From a bacterium (lineage in GTDB: Bacteria > Patescibacteriota > Saccharimonadia > Saccharimonadales > SZUA-47): a stretch of DNA of 40,728 nt. The notes beneath the pieces are model-generated. The model had not been told where the DNA came from and searched no databases. It saw nothing but the letters and a program-made list of their open reading frames with translations. A program made the position numbers and the translations under genes. The stretch is taken from assembly GCA_030427365.1 (NCBI GenBank), contig JAUHWW010000006.1, positions 1 to 40,728 of the forward strand, read 5' to 3'. Shown in pieces: positions 40,163 through 40,728 of this stretch (position 1 is its first letter; the number at the start of each line of letters is the position of its first letter).

Positions 40163-40728
40163 CTAGTTTGTCAGCGGATCGGTCTTTTGACCGTCGGCGT
40201 CGTAGAACTGCGGGCCTGCCCCAGCAACTGATGGTGGCATCATTGGTGGCGGCACAGCTGGAGGTTTTGTTGAGTCTTCTACCTCTGGCTGATCTTGGTA
40301 TACGAGTGGCTTTGGTGGTTCTTGCGCTGGCATTGTTGGTGCTGAACTGGCAGGTTCAGGTTGCTTTTTCTCTGCAGGTGGAGGTGGAGGTGGAGGCGGG
40401 ACAGTTGGAGGTGGAGGAGCCGGAGCTGTGTTTGCAGGTGGGCTTACTGGCGTGGGCGGCTCACTCTTTTCTAAGTCAACGTGCATCGCCCCAATATTTT
40501 GCTTTGGTTTTGGCGTTTCCTGGGCACTACTATTAATAGACTGCCGAATCTTCTCTAGCTTATCCTCGAGCTCCGCTGGTCGATCAGCGGATAAATCTGC
40601 ATTATCATTAGCGATGTCTTTTACTGGTAATGTGGGTGTCTTGCTCTTAAATTCATCACTAATTGGCTGCAATGTTTTGTGCTTATGTTGCATAACTGGC
40701 ACATTGCTGGCTGGCTTTATGTTATCGC
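40163..40728 (-). CDS. Proline-rich protein (5' end beyond window)
   Basis: The frame stays open to the window edge; a GTG at 40702 and an ATG at 40693 are possible internal starts, so the true start may lie outside. At least 179 residues, low complexity, rich in Pro, Ala, Glu and Lys, with runs of 4 and 8 prolines and a middle heptad-like helix (DKLEKIRQSINSS). No signal peptide or membrane helix is visible in the part present. Such polyproline runs usually need EF-P. Function unknown. Confidence 0.6.
   Translation of the reverse strand, partial: DNIKPASNVPVMQHKHKTLQPISDEFKSKTPTLPVKDIANDNADLSADRPAELEDKLEKIRQSINSSAQETPKPKQNIGAMHVDLEKSEPPTPVSPPANTAPAPPPPTVPPPPPPPPAEKKQPEPASSAPTMPAQEPPKPLVYQDQPEVEDSTKPPAVPPPMMPPSVAGAGPQFYDADGQKTDPLTN

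Overview
The window looks like a chromosomal segment of a Candidatus Saccharibacteria (TM7) or closely related Patescibacteria/CPR genome. This is inferred from gene content: a compact type IV pilus (T4P) locus with CPR-style minor pilins, TlyA, RNase J with a long basic N-terminus, a cysteine-free family-4-like uracil-DNA glycosylase, a Cas2/PaaX-like regulator, a lysine-rich membrane protein, and tightly packed or overlapping genes. TGA is used as a normal stop (for example ychF), so there is no UGA recoding. No tRNA, rRNA, CRISPR array or IS transposase was recognised.

Layout. 1-2.7 kb: a Nudix/M20-peptidase chimeric reading frame cut by the window edge, ndk, a PaaX/Cas2-like regulator bracketed by two near-identical ~40-bp palindromes, and a XerC/D-type recombinase. 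2.7-14.4 kb: the T4P locus, all on the minus strand: pilM-pilN-pilO-small membrane protein-pilB-pilT-pilC, the main pilin, prepilin peptidase, then four minor pilins. 14.5-20.1 kb: a surface module of a 1149-residue secreted protein, a TPR-like membrane protein, a tandem-repeat surface protein and a small membrane protein. 20.2-25.2 kb: ychF, DUF4260, a serine hydrolase, two unknown genes, a Crp/Fnr regulator, tlyA and an ArsR-type regulator. 25.5-28.7 kb: the rpsF-ssb-rpsR-efp-nudix cluster, interrupted by an accessory gene and a 132-bp hairpin. 28.8-40.7 kb: ftsK, rnj, udg, pnp, rpsO and truB with several small unknown genes, ending in a proline-rich protein cut by the right edge.

How the parts fit. 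The pilus genes supply a complete minimal machine: assembly ATPase, retraction ATPase, platform, PilM/N/O alignment complex, pilin, minor pilins and peptidase. The neighbouring secreted proteins are plausible adhesins. Two regulatory links can be read from DNA. TGTGA-N6-TCAC sites lie about 40-45 bp upstream of the predicted start sites of the Crp-like gene and of the repeat surface protein. A 30-bp palindrome in front of the ArsR-like gene recurs between pilC and the pilin gene. Several promoters place the start codon 6-9 bases after the -10 box, pointing to leaderless mRNAs.

The most novel signal is a ~75-base double-hairpin element found three times (near ychF, upstream of ftsK, upstream of truB). 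Paired-base changes preserve both stems and a bulged base. At ychF and truB the element separates the gene from a second, mostly synonymously diverged copy of that gene's own end. A second candidate RNA of about 230 bases, with a three-way junction and terminator, lies between a hypothetical gene and ftsK.
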